A DNA stretch of 64,000 bases from NCBI GenBank assembly GCA_025936115.1, contig JAICTZ010000009.1, positions 1-64,000 on the forward strand. The letters are read 5' to 3'. Below are positions 36,734 to 46,265 of this stretch, piece by piece (the stretch's first letter is position 1; each line of letters opens with the position of its first letter). The translations under genes and the position numbers were made by a program. The notes under the pieces are model-generated. The model did no database searches and had not been told where the DNA came from. It saw only the letters and a list, made by a program, of their open reading frames with translations. Source of the stretch: Polyangiaceae bacterium (GTDB lineage Bacteria; Myxococcota_A; Polyangia; Polyangiales; Polyangiaceae).

Positions 36734-37508
36734 TTAAAGCCGCAGACGGAATCCGAGCAGCGCCGTTTTCTCGTCCGAGGCCTGGCTCGAGCAGACGTTC
36801 GTGTCGTCACGGTCGTTGCTCAGGCACATCGTGGGACCGTTGCACGTGCTGCCGGCAGGGAGTTTGGGCATGCAGGTGCCCCCCATGTCGTGAGATTGGC
36901 AGTAGCTCGCGGCGTCGCATACGGTCGGCGGCGCCGGAATAGTAGTCGGCACACGTCTGTCCGGCGGGCAAGCGCGTGGCGCAAGAGCCTGGATGGTCGA
37001 AGCTCGCATCGGCGCCGTCACTCGTGAGGCATTGGTTCGACGCACAGGTGTTGTCGTACTGACAGCTCGAGCCGTCCGCGCTCTGTGCCTGGCACGCCCA
37101 CGACGTGGGGTCGCTGCCAGGTCCGCAATAAAGCCCCTTGCGCTCGAGACCTGGTTGCAGAAGGTGATGGCGCCGGGAGCGCCCGCACAATCACCCGACC
37201 AAACCACATGCGGCGAACCTGCGTAGTCGAAGAGGACGTGAAGTTGGTAAAGCGCGCTGAAGTCGCGCGTGTCGTCGAGGCTCTCGACGAACGCGAGGTC
37301 GGCGTCCCAGGCCGTGACCGGCACGAGCCCTGGGCGGCGAAAGCTCGGATCGAGCCGAGCGCGCTCCATCTGCGCGATGACGTTGATGACGTTCGAGGGG
37401 TCGAAGGACTGTGTCGCCGAGCGCAGGTACGCGAGCTTTTCCTGCCGCGCTCGCTGCGCGTTGACGAAACCGTCGTCGTCACACGGCCGGTCGACGAAAG
37501 AAAGCCTA
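36734..37508 (-). pseudogene. Decayed Cys-rich secreted protein gene
   Basis: Three frame segments together give one sensible protein: CDDDGFVNAQRARQEKLAYL and SALYQLHVLFDYAGS first; then, after a one-base deletion near 37144, GLYCGPGSDPTSWACQAQ and CATRLPAGQTCADYY; then, after a second shift near 36924, CDAASYCQSHDMGGTCMPKLPAG. The 5' end meets an in-frame TGA at about 37508 and has no start, so the N-terminus is lost too. The Cys modules resemble those of other myxobacterial secreted proteins. Confidence 0.7.
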
Positions 37509-37574
37509 GCTCAAGATGGCGCCGGCGCCTCTCGAATTCCAAGTCTGCGAGAGACGCGCCGTAAACCTGGCGAG

Positions 37575-38102
37575 TTACTTCCCGTCCCACACGACGCGCG
37601 TGATGCCCGGGATGCGCGCGAAGTTTACTTCCACCTCGGGCTGGCAGCTGCACATCGTGATCGAAACGCCCGCCCAGCCGTCGAAGGGCGGGATGTGTAA
37701 CGTTCCGGCGTCGATGCGGTAGCTCAACTGGCGCATGACGGTTTGACACATGCCTTCCGTCGCGGCGTCGACGACCGCCCGAACGATTTCGGTGTCGCTC
37801 GCGCCCTCGGCTGGAAGGTGGATTGGCTTCTCGCGCGTCAAGGTCTTGCGATAGCCGTCGCTATCCATTTGCTCGCCGTTGCAATACGCGCTCGATGGCT
37901 CGGCGCTCACGAGCACCGTCATGCTGCGGCGTTTCATGGCTCCGGTATGACCGGCGTCAGCGCGTGCGCTGGCGCGAGGCTCGGTCGGTGGCGCCGCGGG
38001 CGCGGCGGCTTTTGCGGGCATCCGGGCACAAGCGATCGCCAAGAGCCACACGCCCAGGCAGCCAGCCCAGCAAGAGCCGCGCGCCGGAGTACGGCCGAAC
38101 AC
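37575..38102 (-). CDS. Hypothetical lipoprotein
   Basis: A 175-residue protein with a signal peptide and lipobox LLAIAC. An Ala/Pro-rich linker covers residues about 27-50. The body has TVLVSAEPSSAYCNGEQMDSDGYRKTL, then TEIVRAVVDAATEGMCQTVMRQLSYRID, and ends EVNFARIPGITRVVWDGK. Three Cys could form bonds. No family was recognised. Confidence 0.6.
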   Translation of the reverse strand: MFGRTPARGSCWAGCLGVWLLAIACARMPAKAAAPAAPPTEPRASARADAGHTGAMKRRSMTVLVSAEPSSAYCNGEQMDSDGYRKTLTREKPIHLPAEGASDTEIVRAVVDAATEGMCQTVMRQLSYRIDAGTLHIPPFDGWAGVSITMCSCQPEVEVNFARIPGITRVVWDGK

Positions 38103-38278
38103 GAGCGCAGAACGTGAGGGCAGGCGGGTAGAAGTACTTCAAGATCATTACAGCTTCTAGGCCTTTTCCGCGGCTCGGGGCGTTACGTTTCCCGGCGCGG
38201 ACGACAGCATGAGCTCGGCGAGCCCCATTCGCTTCGCGCGTGCTCGGCAGCCTCGATGCCGGTCGAGGTGCTCGGCGC

Positions 38279-38944
38279 CTACCTCGTCAATACGACGTGC
38301 ATCGCGCGTTCCGAAAACGCACGCTCCGTGCAGCGATAGCCGAGACTCGCCGTATCGATGCCGCCGAAGAGGTTCTCGCCTCGGCCGAGAACCACGGGCG
38401 AAACGGCGAGGTGCAGCTCGTCGATCAGCCGTTCGCTCAGGTACTCGCGAATGGTGGCGGCGCCGCCGCCGAGGCGAACGTCTTTGCCCTGAGCTGCCGC
38501 CTTCGCACGGCTGAGCGCGGCGTGGATACCGTCCGTGACGAAGTGGAAGGTGGTGCCGCCCGCCATGGCGAGGGGCGGACGGGCGTGATGCGTGAGGACG
38601 AAGACCGGGACGTGGTAGGGCGGGGTTTCGCCCCACCAGCCTTTCCATTCGTGGTCGGGCCAGGGACCGCGGATGGGGCCGAACATGTTGCGTCCGAGGA
38701 TCCAGGCGCCGAGGTTCTCGAAGCTGCGCGCCGCAAAGCGATCGTCGACGTCTTCGCGTGGCGGTTCGCCGCCGCTGAGCCGCTCGGCGAAGTCGCCGTG
38801 CATTTGCCGGAATGTCTTCGTGCCCAAGACCCAGTCGTGAAGCGCCATGCCGCCGACGCCCATCGGGTTCGTCAAGGTTTGTTCGGGGCCGGCTCCGAAG
38901 CCGTCAATCGAGATCGAAAAGGCAGCAACGCGAAGCTTCGACAT
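38279..38944 (-). CDS. Dihydrofolate reductase-like (RibD C-terminal) protein
   Basis: A 221-residue protein. The start MSKLRVAAFSISIDGFGAGP and the segments LGTKTFRQMHG, NLGAWILGRNMFGPIRGPW, VPVFVLTHHARPP and GKDVRLGGGAATIREYL follow the RibD_C/DHFR-like fold, where GGG binds the nicotinamide cofactor. It is probably a pyridine-nucleotide-dependent reductase; the substrate is not known. No nearby riboflavin genes support a RibD role. Confidence 0.9.
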   Translation of the reverse strand: MSKLRVAAFSISIDGFGAGPEQTLTNPMGVGGMALHDWVLGTKTFRQMHGDFAERLSGGEPPREDVDDRFAARSFENLGAWILGRNMFGPIRGPWPDHEWKGWWGETPPYHVPVFVLTHHARPPLAMAGGTTFHFVTDGIHAALSRAKAAAQGKDVRLGGGAATIREYLSERLIDELHLAVSPVVLGRGENLFGGIDTASLGYRCTERAFSERAMHVVLTR

Positions 38945-39201
38945 GACTGCGTCCTTTTTCCTGCGGGCCTCGCCCGTCAGCGTGGTGAAAACCGTCTACC
39001 ACTCGGACGACGATGGGCGCCCCCGGAGATCGACACGCCCGCTCACCTTTCTTCGCACTCTGCCGGGCTCTTTCCGCAGAGCAGCAACGCCGTAGAGCTT
39101 CGGCTTGGTGCTCGGACGCGAGCGTACAAGCGGACGGGCACGCCGATTGCTTGGTCACGAGCATGCCAACGAAAATAGCCCTATCTCGCGAGGTTTCGGA
39201 A

Positions 39202-39939
39202 ATGAGCAGCTATGCGCCGCCCTTCCTGGCGCTTTCCGCCATGGCTTTCGGTGTCGCCGGCCTCGTGGGCGCGGGGCCGCGGACATTGCGTCGCCACCCA
39301 TTCGTAGCGGCAGCGCTCGCGTGTGGCGGGACCGTCATGTTTGCGAAGTCGCAATTCGATCGCTTCCTGACGCCGCAGCCTCCGTACGAGCTCGTGGACC
39401 GTGTGAACGGAATCGAGATCAGGCGCTATGCCCCGCGGGTGGTCGCCGAGACCGTCATCGGCACGACCTCCTTCGACGAGGCGAGGGAGGAGGGGTTTAG
39501 ACGGCTCGCCAGTTACATCTTCGGAGAAAATATCGCAACGGACGCGACGGAGAACGACGCGCTGAGCGCCGCGCGCAATGGCGCGGACGGAGCGCCCCCG
39601 AGCGAGCATATTGCGATGACGACACCGGTGACGCTCGCCGCCTCCGAGCGCGGTTACGTCATGCGCTTTCTGATGCCGCGAGAGCGCGAGCTCGCGCTGC
39701 TACCAGAGCCGAAGGATCCGCGCGTCGTGCTCCGCCGCTTGCCGATCGAGAATTTCGCCGTCCTCCGTTTCCGCGGCACCTATTCCGCCGAGCACATCGA
39801 AGGCAAAGAGCGCGAGCTCGTCGAGCGTCTCGAGGCGGCAGGTCTGCAACCGAAGGGCGAGCCGACCTTCGCCGGCTACGACGCACCTTCAGCCCTCCCC
39901 TTCCTCCGCCGCGTCGAAGTGTGGGTCGGCTTGGCGTGA
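39202..39939 (+). CDS. SOUL family heme-binding-like protein with N-terminal membrane segment
   Basis: About 245 residues from the ATG at 39202, which has GAGG eight bases upstream. Hydrophobic stretches at about 8-22 and 33-47 anchor the protein. The SOUL domain begins PPYELVDRVNGIEIRRYAPRVVAET and includes HIAMTTPVTLAASERGYVMRFLMPRE, the family signature. The end RRVEVWVGLA is also typical. SOUL proteins bind heme or related tetrapyrroles; binding is not shown here. Confidence 0.9.
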   Translation: MSSYAPPFLALSAMAFGVAGLVGAGPRTLRRHPFVAAALACGGTVMFAKSQFDRFLTPQPPYELVDRVNGIEIRRYAPRVVAETVIGTTSFDEAREEGFRRLASYIFGENIATDATENDALSAARNGADGAPPSEHIAMTTPVTLAASERGYVMRFLMPRERELALLPEPKDPRVVLRRLPIENFAVLRFRGTYSAEHIEGKERELVERLEAAGLQPKGEPTFAGYDAPSALPFLRRVEVWVGLA

Positions 39940-40077
39940 CGCTCACGAACGCGCGACCTGGAATCCGCTCGGACGCGAGTAGCGCAACGCGCACTCACTG
40001 GGCGCTCCTCGGTCCGGCGCTACACTGCTTGCGCGTTACCGCAATGGTGCGGACGCGCATTCGTCAAGGAGGCTTCG

Positions 40078-40473
40078 ATGAAGCACGTTTCAGCATTGGT
40101 TCTCTTGTCGTTCCTGGCCGCTGCCTGTAGTGCGGGACCTCCGGCAGGCGATGACGGCGGCACGTCCGTCTTCTGCGGTGGAATTGCGGGCATCGCCTGT
40201 CCGGGCGCCGGGCGCTGCGTGGATGATCCGAGCGACGACTGCAATCCGACGAAGGGAGGCGCCGATTGCGGCGGCGTCTGCGCATGCATCGAAACCGAGC
40301 TCTGCGTCCGCGGCTCCCACTTCGATTCCTCGCCCTCGGTCTGCGCCTGCGTCCCCGACGGCGGTCAGGCCTGCGGGCCAACGACCTGCGGTCCTGGCAT
40401 GTCGTGCTGCAACGCGAGCTGCGGCACGTGCGTCAAGCCGGGCATGGCATGCATTCAGATAGCCTGTGACTAG
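40078..40473 (+). CDS. Cys-rich lipoprotein
   Basis: A 131-residue protein with an excellent AAGGAGG site and ATG at 40078. The lipobox is LAAAC. The mature part has 18 or so Cys in repeated CxxGxC and CGP units (FCGGIAGIACPGAGRCVDD, DCGGVCACIETELC, CGPGMSCCNASCGTC). No family was recognised. A surface location is likely. Confidence 0.8.
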   Translation: MKHVSALVLLSFLAAACSAGPPAGDDGGTSVFCGGIAGIACPGAGRCVDDPSDDCNPTKGGADCGGVCACIETELCVRGSHFDSSPSVCACVPDGGQACGPTTCGPGMSCCNASCGTCVKPGMACIQIACD

Positions 40474-40545
40474 CAACCTTCAGCGCGCACTCGCGACATG
40501 CGCCCACAGCGAGCCACACGGCACCCTGCCCGCGGATGCGCCGGC

Positions 40546-41757
40546 ATGAGGGGAAGTCGGCATTTTAGCTCGCTGCTCGGCTGCTTCGTCCTGCTGCCTG
40601 CGAGCGTGTTCGGTTGCGATGCGACGGACAACGTCATCGGGCTGAAGCTCGGGCGCACCGCGAGCTCGGGCGGAGCTCCGGCGACCAATCCTGAGGGCGG
40701 CGTTCCTGTCGGCGCGGGCACGTTCGGTGCTCGCGTCGACTACCTGACGGGCAATAGTCCACGCTCGGTCGAGTTGGGCGACGTGAATGGGGACGGCAAG
40801 CTCGACGCCGTGACGGCGAACGGCGCGGACGGCACCGTCAGCGTCCTGCTCGGCAGCGGCGACGGAAGCCTGCAAACGAGCGCTAGTTACGCGGCGGGGC
40901 CCGACGTCAATTGGGCGGCGCTCGGCGACGTGAACGCGGACGGCAAGCCCGATTTGGTCGCCGTGGACCTCGACGGGAGCAGCGTGAGGGTTCGGCTGGG
41001 TGCCGGCGACGGGACCTTCCCGGACGAACGCGATTACCCAGCGGGGGACAATACGTTCCGCGTCGTGCTCGTGGACGTGAACGACGACGGCAAGCTCGAC
41101 GTCGTTACCGCGCCGGGCGCGCAGGGTGCCGTCAGCGTGCTGCTCGGAAACGGCGACGGGACGTTCGGTGAGCCGCACGGCTTTTCTTCGGGCTTCGGCG
41201 GTTCCTCGGTGGCGCTCGCCGACGTGAATGGTGACGGCGCGGTCGACCTTGCGAGGGTGAACGCTTACTTGAGCACCGTGAGCGTCTTGTTCGGAACCGG
41301 CGACGGCGCGTTCGTGGAAGGCGCAGACTATGCAACGGGCTCATTCCCACTGTTCGTGACGTTCGTCGACGTGAACGGCGACCACGTCCTCGACCTGCTC
41401 ACGTGCGACTCTGCTGCGTCCGAAGTCGGCGTGCTGCTCGGCACGGGCACTGGCGAATTCGGCGCGCGCGTCGCTTACGAAACGCCGCGCGTCCCGATGT
41501 ATGCGTCCCTCTCCGATTTGGACGGCGATGGCGACCTGGATCTCGTCACCGTGAACAGTTACAGCCAATCGGTGAGCGTGTTCGCAGGCACCGGCAGCAC
41601 GTTCGGACCCGGCGTGGACTACGGCGTTAGCGTGTATCCAGAGGTCTCGGCCGTGGGAGACTTGAACGGTGACGGCGCTGCCGATCTCGTGATCGCCGAT
41701 ACCGGCTCGAACACCGTCAGCGTCTTGTTAGCGGCCGGAACACGCCCGAGCCCGTGA
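40546..41757 (+). CDS. FG-GAP/VCBS-repeat lipoprotein
   Basis: About 403 residues from the ATG at 40546, with a signal peptide ending in lipobox VFGC. Seven or eight repeats carry the Ca-binding core (DVNGDGKLDAV, DVNADGKPDLV, DVNDDGKLDVV, DVNGDGAVDLA, DLDGDGDLDLV, DLNGDGAADLV), each followed by VSVLLGxGDGxF. The fold is an integrin-like seven-blade propeller. It is an intact relative of the frameshifted gene at 5694-8025. Confidence 0.88.
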   Translation: MRGSRHFSSLLGCFVLLPASVFGCDATDNVIGLKLGRTASSGGAPATNPEGGVPVGAGTFGARVDYLTGNSPRSVELGDVNGDGKLDAVTANGADGTVSVLLGSGDGSLQTSASYAAGPDVNWAALGDVNADGKPDLVAVDLDGSSVRVRLGAGDGTFPDERDYPAGDNTFRVVLVDVNDDGKLDVVTAPGAQGAVSVLLGNGDGTFGEPHGFSSGFGGSSVALADVNGDGAVDLARVNAYLSTVSVLFGTGDGAFVEGADYATGSFPLFVTFVDVNGDHVLDLLTCDSAASEVGVLLGTGTGEFGARVAYETPRVPMYASLSDLDGDGDLDLVTVNSYSQSVSVFAGTGSTFGPGVDYGVSVYPEVSAVGDLNGDGAADLVIADTGSNTVSVLLAAGTRPSP

Positions 41758-42047
41758 CAGCTCTTGACGGGACGAGCGGCGGCGCAAATTGACGCCGCCC
41801 GTCGCGAAATCTCCGACAGCTCGCGTTCGGCAGGCGACGACCCTCCGCAGCTCCCGCTCACCGCTCGCCGAGCAGAGACGCCCCGAACATCGCGGTGGAT
41901 CTCGGGGGCGGCCCGTGCCAATTAAGCCCGCCAGCTTGGCCCGACTCTTGCTCTTTCGTTCGGCGCGTGCTGCGTACGGTGGCGCGATGGGCGGCGCGCG
42001 CGTGGCAGTCGGCACAGGCGCTCGCGCGGCGACGGCGGGGGTGCGAC
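41758..42047. other. Intergenic stretch before the MBOAT gene
   Basis: About 290 bases. A GC hairpin (GGCGGCG with CGCCGCC, 41778-41799) follows the VCBS stop by 20 bases without a T-run. The MBOAT promoter should lie here. Frames open across the region are extensions of neighbours. Confidence 0.5.
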
Positions 42048-43451
42048 GTGCTCTTTAACTCGGTCGCCTTCCTCGTATTCTTTCCGGTCGTCACGACGGC
42101 GTACTTCGTCTTGCCCGAGCGCTTCCGCTGGTTGCTCTTGCTGGTCGCAAGCTCGATCTTCTACATGGCGTTCGTCCCCGCCTATATCCTGATTTTACTC
42201 TGCACGATTGCGGTCGATTACGCCGCGGGAATCGGCATCGAGGCGACGACCGGCGCGCGACGAAAGCTCGTGCTGCTCGCGAGCCTGATCGCGAACGTCG
42301 GCGCGCTCGCGGTCTTCAAATATTACGGCTTTGCGCGGGAAAACCTGGGCATCGTCGCGGCAGCGCTGCACCACGAAAACCCCTTGCCGGCGCTCGGCAT
42401 CGTGCTGCCGATTGGCCTCTCCTTCCATACGTTCCAGGCGATGAGTTACACGATTGAGGTGTACCGCGGACGGCAAGCGGCGGAGCGACACCTTGGCATC
42501 TACGCCCTCTACGTCATGTTCTACCCACAGCTCGTCGCCGGGCCCATCGAGCGGCCGCAGAACCTGCTGCATCAGTTTCGCGAACACCACCGCTTCGATT
42601 ACGACCGCGTCGTCGCGGGGCTCAAGCGCATGGCGCTCGGCATGTTCAAGAAGGTTGCCATCGCCGACACGCTCGCGGTCGTCGTGGATCGCGTGTACGG
42701 CGCGCCGACCGAGCATCATGGGCCGCTCTTGCTGTTGGCGACGCTCTTCTTTTCGTTCGAGATTTACTACGACTTCGCCGGGTATTCCGACATCGCGCTC
42801 GGCGCGGCCCAGGTGATGGGCATCACCTTGATGAAGAACTTCGACACGCCGTACCTTTCGGCGTCGACGGCGGAGTTTTGGCGCCGCTGGCACATTTCGC
42901 TCTCGACCTGGTTTCGTGACTACGTGTACGTGCCGCTCGGTGGCAACCGCTGCGGGCGGCTCGAGCGCTATCGGAACGTCGCAATCGTGTTCCTCTTGTC
43001 CGGACTCTGGCACGGAGCAAGCTTCACGTACGTGATCTGGGGCGCACTCCACGGCACGTTCCTGATCGTCGGAGACGCGACACGCAGCACGCGCGCACGG
43101 CTCCACGTGCCGCGCGCGCTCTCCGTGCTCGGCACGTTCGCGCTCGTGGCTTTCGGCTGGATCTTCTTTCGCGCGCGCACGATGAGCGACGCGTTTTACA
43201 TCGTCGGCCACCTCTTCTCCGGGTTCGACCACGGGCTCGACGGGCTCGACCGCGCCGAGCTCACGCTGCCGTTCGTCGCGCTCGCGGCCGCGCTCGCGCT
43301 CGACTTCAGCGAACGCGGCGGCGACCTCTTCGAGCGCCTCGCCCGCCGCTCGCCGCAACTCCGCTATGCGACTTACCTGCTGCTCTGCTACGGGAGCCTG
43401 ATGGCGAGCTCACTTCACAGCAAGACGCGCTTCATTTACTTCCAATTCTGA
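42048..43451 (+). CDS. MBOAT family O-acyltransferase (AlgI-like)
   Basis: About 467 residues from a GTG at 42048, giving the classic family start VLFNSVAFLVFFPVV. It has about ten membrane segments. Family motifs are YTIEVYRG, LVAGPIERPQNLL, FEIYYDFAGYSDIALG, FWRRWHISLSTWFRDYVYVPLGGNR and LSGLWHGASFTYVIWGALHG, where the last two His are the conserved active-site residues. MBOAT enzymes move acyl groups, here probably acetyl, across the membrane to a polysaccharide or other surface acceptor. It is followed directly (1-base overlap) by an SGNH-like partner. Confidence 0.95.
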   Translation: MLFNSVAFLVFFPVVTTAYFVLPERFRWLLLLVASSIFYMAFVPAYILILLCTIAVDYAAGIGIEATTGARRKLVLLASLIANVGALAVFKYYGFARENLGIVAAALHHENPLPALGIVLPIGLSFHTFQAMSYTIEVYRGRQAAERHLGIYALYVMFYPQLVAGPIERPQNLLHQFREHHRFDYDRVVAGLKRMALGMFKKVAIADTLAVVVDRVYGAPTEHHGPLLLLATLFFSFEIYYDFAGYSDIALGAAQVMGITLMKNFDTPYLSASTAEFWRRWHISLSTWFRDYVYVPLGGNRCGRLERYRNVAIVFLLSGLWHGASFTYVIWGALHGTFLIVGDATRSTRARLHVPRALSVLGTFALVAFGWIFFRARTMSDAFYIVGHLFSGFDHGLDGLDRAELTLPFVALAAALALDFSERGGDLFERLARRSPQLRYATYLLLCYGSLMASSLHSKTRFIYFQF

Positions 43452-44473
43452 TGACGTCCTTGCGACCGCTCACGCGACTGCTCGGGCGCATCGCGCTCCT
43501 CGCGACGCCGCTCGTGTTCGTGTTCCTGCTCTACTTGGTCTTCGATCCGTTCAAGACGTTGCGTCACCACGAGAGCTTCTACGAGCCGCACGATCCGGTG
43601 ACGAAGGACCGTGACTTCGTCTCGACCGAGGAATTTTTACGGCTAAAGAGCACGCGCCCGAACTCCTTCATTTTCGGTAGCTCGCGTTCACTTGCCTTTC
43701 ACTGCGACGAGTGGCGGCGCTATTTGCCGGACGACGCGCGGCCCTTCCACTTCGACGCGTGGCTCGAGTCAGTGTACGGCGTCTGGCGCAAAGCGCTGTT
43801 CCTCGACGCCGAGGGCATGGAGCTCCGGGACGTGCTGTTCGTCTTCGATAACCACGGGTTCGAGCAGACGACGAACAGCTACTCGCACCTGTTCATGAAG
43901 CACCCGCGCTTGAGCGGGGAGCCCGCGTTCGTGTTCCAGGCCGTGCAAGCGGCGTCGTTTTATCATAACTTGTTCTTCCTCAAATACCTCGATTTTCGGC
44001 TGTTCGGCACGCTGCGTCCCTACATGCTCGATGCGTTCACGGCGAATTGGCAGCGGCAGCAGCGCGACACCAACGACCTCGTGTTCCAAGGCTACGAAGA
44101 CGAGCTCCACGCGGGGGAAGACCGCTACTACGAGCACCACCGCGCTGAGTTCACCGAGCGGCACCCGAGCGACTCGCTCCCGATGCTGGGCCCGCCGCAG
44201 CTGGCGGAGCTCGAGGAAACGGCGCGCATCTTTCGCAAGCATGGGACGCGCGTGCGCGTCATCGTGAGCCCGCTCTACGGTCAGGCGCGACTGGCCGCCT
44301 CCGATCGCGCCGAGCTCGAGCGTTTGTTCGGCAAGGGAAACGTCTTCGATTTCTCGGGAAAGAACGCGTTCACCGACAATCCGCGCAATTTCTACGAATC
44401 ATCGCATTATCGGCCCCACGTCGCGGTCGAGCTCCTGCGCCTCGCGTACGGCGCGCGCGCCGCGGCCAACTGA
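43451..44473 (+). CDS. SGNH-hydrolase-like membrane protein, MBOAT partner
   Basis: A 340-residue protein with one N-terminal membrane helix (about 12-31). The rest matches the DUF1574/AlgJ-like SGNH fold: NSFIFGSSRSLAFHC with the catalytic Ser, GTRVRVIVSPLYG, and near the end NFYESSHYRPHVAVELL with the Ser-His-Tyr arrangement usual for this group. Proteins of this kind take the acyl group from the MBOAT partner and pass it to a glycan in the periplasm. The overlap of one base with the upstream stop indicates coupling. Confidence 0.85.
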   Translation: MTSLRPLTRLLGRIALLATPLVFVFLLYLVFDPFKTLRHHESFYEPHDPVTKDRDFVSTEEFLRLKSTRPNSFIFGSSRSLAFHCDEWRRYLPDDARPFHFDAWLESVYGVWRKALFLDAEGMELRDVLFVFDNHGFEQTTNSYSHLFMKHPRLSGEPAFVFQAVQAASFYHNLFFLKYLDFRLFGTLRPYMLDAFTANWQRQQRDTNDLVFQGYEDELHAGEDRYYEHHRAEFTERHPSDSLPMLGPPQLAELEETARIFRKHGTRVRVIVSPLYGQARLAASDRAELERLFGKGNVFDFSGKNAFTDNPRNFYESSHYRPHVAVELLRLAYGARAAAN

Positions 44474-44645
44474 CCACTCAGCGCTTGACCGCGAGTAGAT
44501 CGATCTCGACGTCCGCGTCGCCCGCGAGCCCGTCACGCCGATGCAAGTGCGGGCCGGTAAGCGACCGCGCGTAAACCAGCGCGCGTACGCGCAAGTCGAC
44601 GCGCTTTGGCCGAGCTGCGCCGGCGGCATACGGACGCGGCGCCGC

Positions 44646-46265
44646 TTACGTCGCCTTCAGCGCCACGTACTCCCCCGGATCGTGAATTATCGGCGAGATC
44701 GAGCCCCCGCCGATGAAGTCTTCCGTCTTGTCGTACATGCCGAATTTGGTGACCTCGGCCGTGCCGTTCGCCGCGGCGAAGCCGTCGGGCCCGGCTTTGA
44801 CGCCGAGTGCGTTCATGAGGTTGCAGTAGTACTTGTTGATGGGAGCGTTGGCGTATTTCGGGTCGGTGCCGCTGGCCTGATGGATGCCGTCGACCATGTC
44901 GGAGCCGTCCGGGGAGCAGAAGATTTCACTGTTGCCTTGCGAGAGGGTCGGGGAGGCGTCCTCCACGTTGACGGCCCAGCCGGTTTTGAAATAGCCGCCG
45001 CAACTTCCGGCCTGGATGATGGGAATGTTGTTCAGATTGCAGGCAAGGCCGTCGGACACTTCTTGGAACCAGACCGCGGCGGTGTTGTCGAGCACGGTGC
45101 CGTCCCCCTCGTCGATGGCGTCGAGCTGCTTCACGAGGTACGCGAACTTCTGCGCGTAGTAGTCGTCGATCGTGAGGATCATGTCGAGCGCACGCGGCAC
45201 GCACGTGCCCGACAGCCCTGCGTTGTCCAAGCGGTGCGCCAGGCTCGCACTCTCGGTCCTGACGCCGAGTCCCTCGTAGACGTACGACCCTGGATATTTG
45301 AGCACGATCACGGGGCTCGCGTCGCAGACGGCCGCGAGCACGGCAAGATTCGAATAGACGTCCGCGCCGTCCATGTCGCCTGCGACCTTGGTGGTGAGGA
45401 TGTCGCCGCCGAGGCCGCTCGTGCTCGCCGCGTTGACGTTCGCTTGCGTGAGGCCGAGGGCAGTTGCCATCTCCGCGTTGCATTGCGCGGAACGCATCAT
45501 GGTCGTGGTTTGGTCGAGCAGCGCCTTCCATGCCTCGAGCTTGTTCTTGTCCGACTGGCTCATGTCGTAACGCTCGAGCGTGTCGAGATCGTCTCTGAAG
45601 ATGTCGATCGCGCTTTTGCCGCGAAAGGTCTGGTACGTGTCCGGCGACATCGGACCTGCCTGAAAAAGACCCGTGAGGCTCGCAAAGATCTGCGACGGCG
45701 AGCCGAGGCCCGGGAAGAGCGTGGCGCCTGCGGAGTAGGAAATCGCCGACTGCGGGGTGTCGTTCCGATTCGCTAACCGCATGAACAGCGGAGTGCTCCC
45801 GGGACGCAATTGCTGGGTAATGACGTGGTCGAGCGAGGGCCCGACCGGCATGGCGTTGAATTTCGTCGCGGAATCGAAGCTGAACGGGTCGCTGCTGTTC
45901 GGACTCACGGGTTGGCAGGTGAAGTACGAACCGACGACCTGCGTGTGCTGATCGTTGCCCTGCCCGCGCACCATGTCGAAGGTCCACTCGTTCATGGCGC
46001 GAATGCCGCGAGGCATCAGGAGCTTGTCGATGAAGGGCGTCAGGTGGTTCAGCGTCGTCGGCAGCAGATCGTCCGGCGTGAGCGGACCGTGCGATTTGCC
46101 GGGAAACCAGCGGGTCGTGATGCAGCCGTAATGCGTGAACATCACGATCAGCCGCCGCGGCGGCGCCACGGACTCCGCCCTCACCGCGCGGCCGCCGAGC
46201 GAGCTCAAGAACGGCGCGGCCACGCAGGCTCCGCCGAGGCCACGCAAGAAGAGTCTCCGGTTCAT
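44646..46265 (-). CDS. DUF1552 protein with Tat-type signal
   Basis: About 539 residues from the ATG at 46265, whose NRRLFLRGLGGACVAAPFL is a twin-Arg signal. The mature part follows the DUF1552 family: PPRRLIVMFTHYGCITTRWFPG, LNHLTPFIDKLLMPRGI, MVRGQGNDQHTQV and YAQKFAYLVKQLDAIDEGDGTVLDNTAAVWFQEVSDG. Function is unknown; the family travels with DUF1592-type cytochrome-like proteins. Its start overlaps the stop of the DUF1592 gene by four bases. Confidence 0.9.
   Translation of the reverse strand: MNRRLFLRGLGGACVAAPFLSSLGGRAVRAESVAPPRRLIVMFTHYGCITTRWFPGKSHGPLTPDDLLPTTLNHLTPFIDKLLMPRGIRAMNEWTFDMVRGQGNDQHTQVVGSYFTCQPVSPNSSDPFSFDSATKFNAMPVGPSLDHVITQQLRPGSTPLFMRLANRNDTPQSAISYSAGATLFPGLGSPSQIFASLTGLFQAGPMSPDTYQTFRGKSAIDIFRDDLDTLERYDMSQSDKNKLEAWKALLDQTTTMMRSAQCNAEMATALGLTQANVNAASTSGLGGDILTTKVAGDMDGADVYSNLAVLAAVCDASPVIVLKYPGSYVYEGLGVRTESASLAHRLDNAGLSGTCVPRALDMILTIDDYYAQKFAYLVKQLDAIDEGDGTVLDNTAAVWFQEVSDGLACNLNNIPIIQAGSCGGYFKTGWAVNVEDASPTLSQGNSEIFCSPDGSDMVDGIHQASGTDPKYANAPINKYYCNLMNALGVKAGPDGFAAANGTAEVTKFGMYDKTEDFIGGGSISPIIHDPGEYVALKAT

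Noticed and set aside
41771..41803. GC hairpin after the VCBS gene as an intrinsic terminator
   Set aside because: The stem is strong but no T-run follows on the plus strand.
44541..45776. Long open frame on the plus strand inside the DUF1552 gene
   Set aside because: Composition is Arg/Val/Glu-rich noise typical of the antisense of GC-rich genes, and the minus strand carries a clear family protein.
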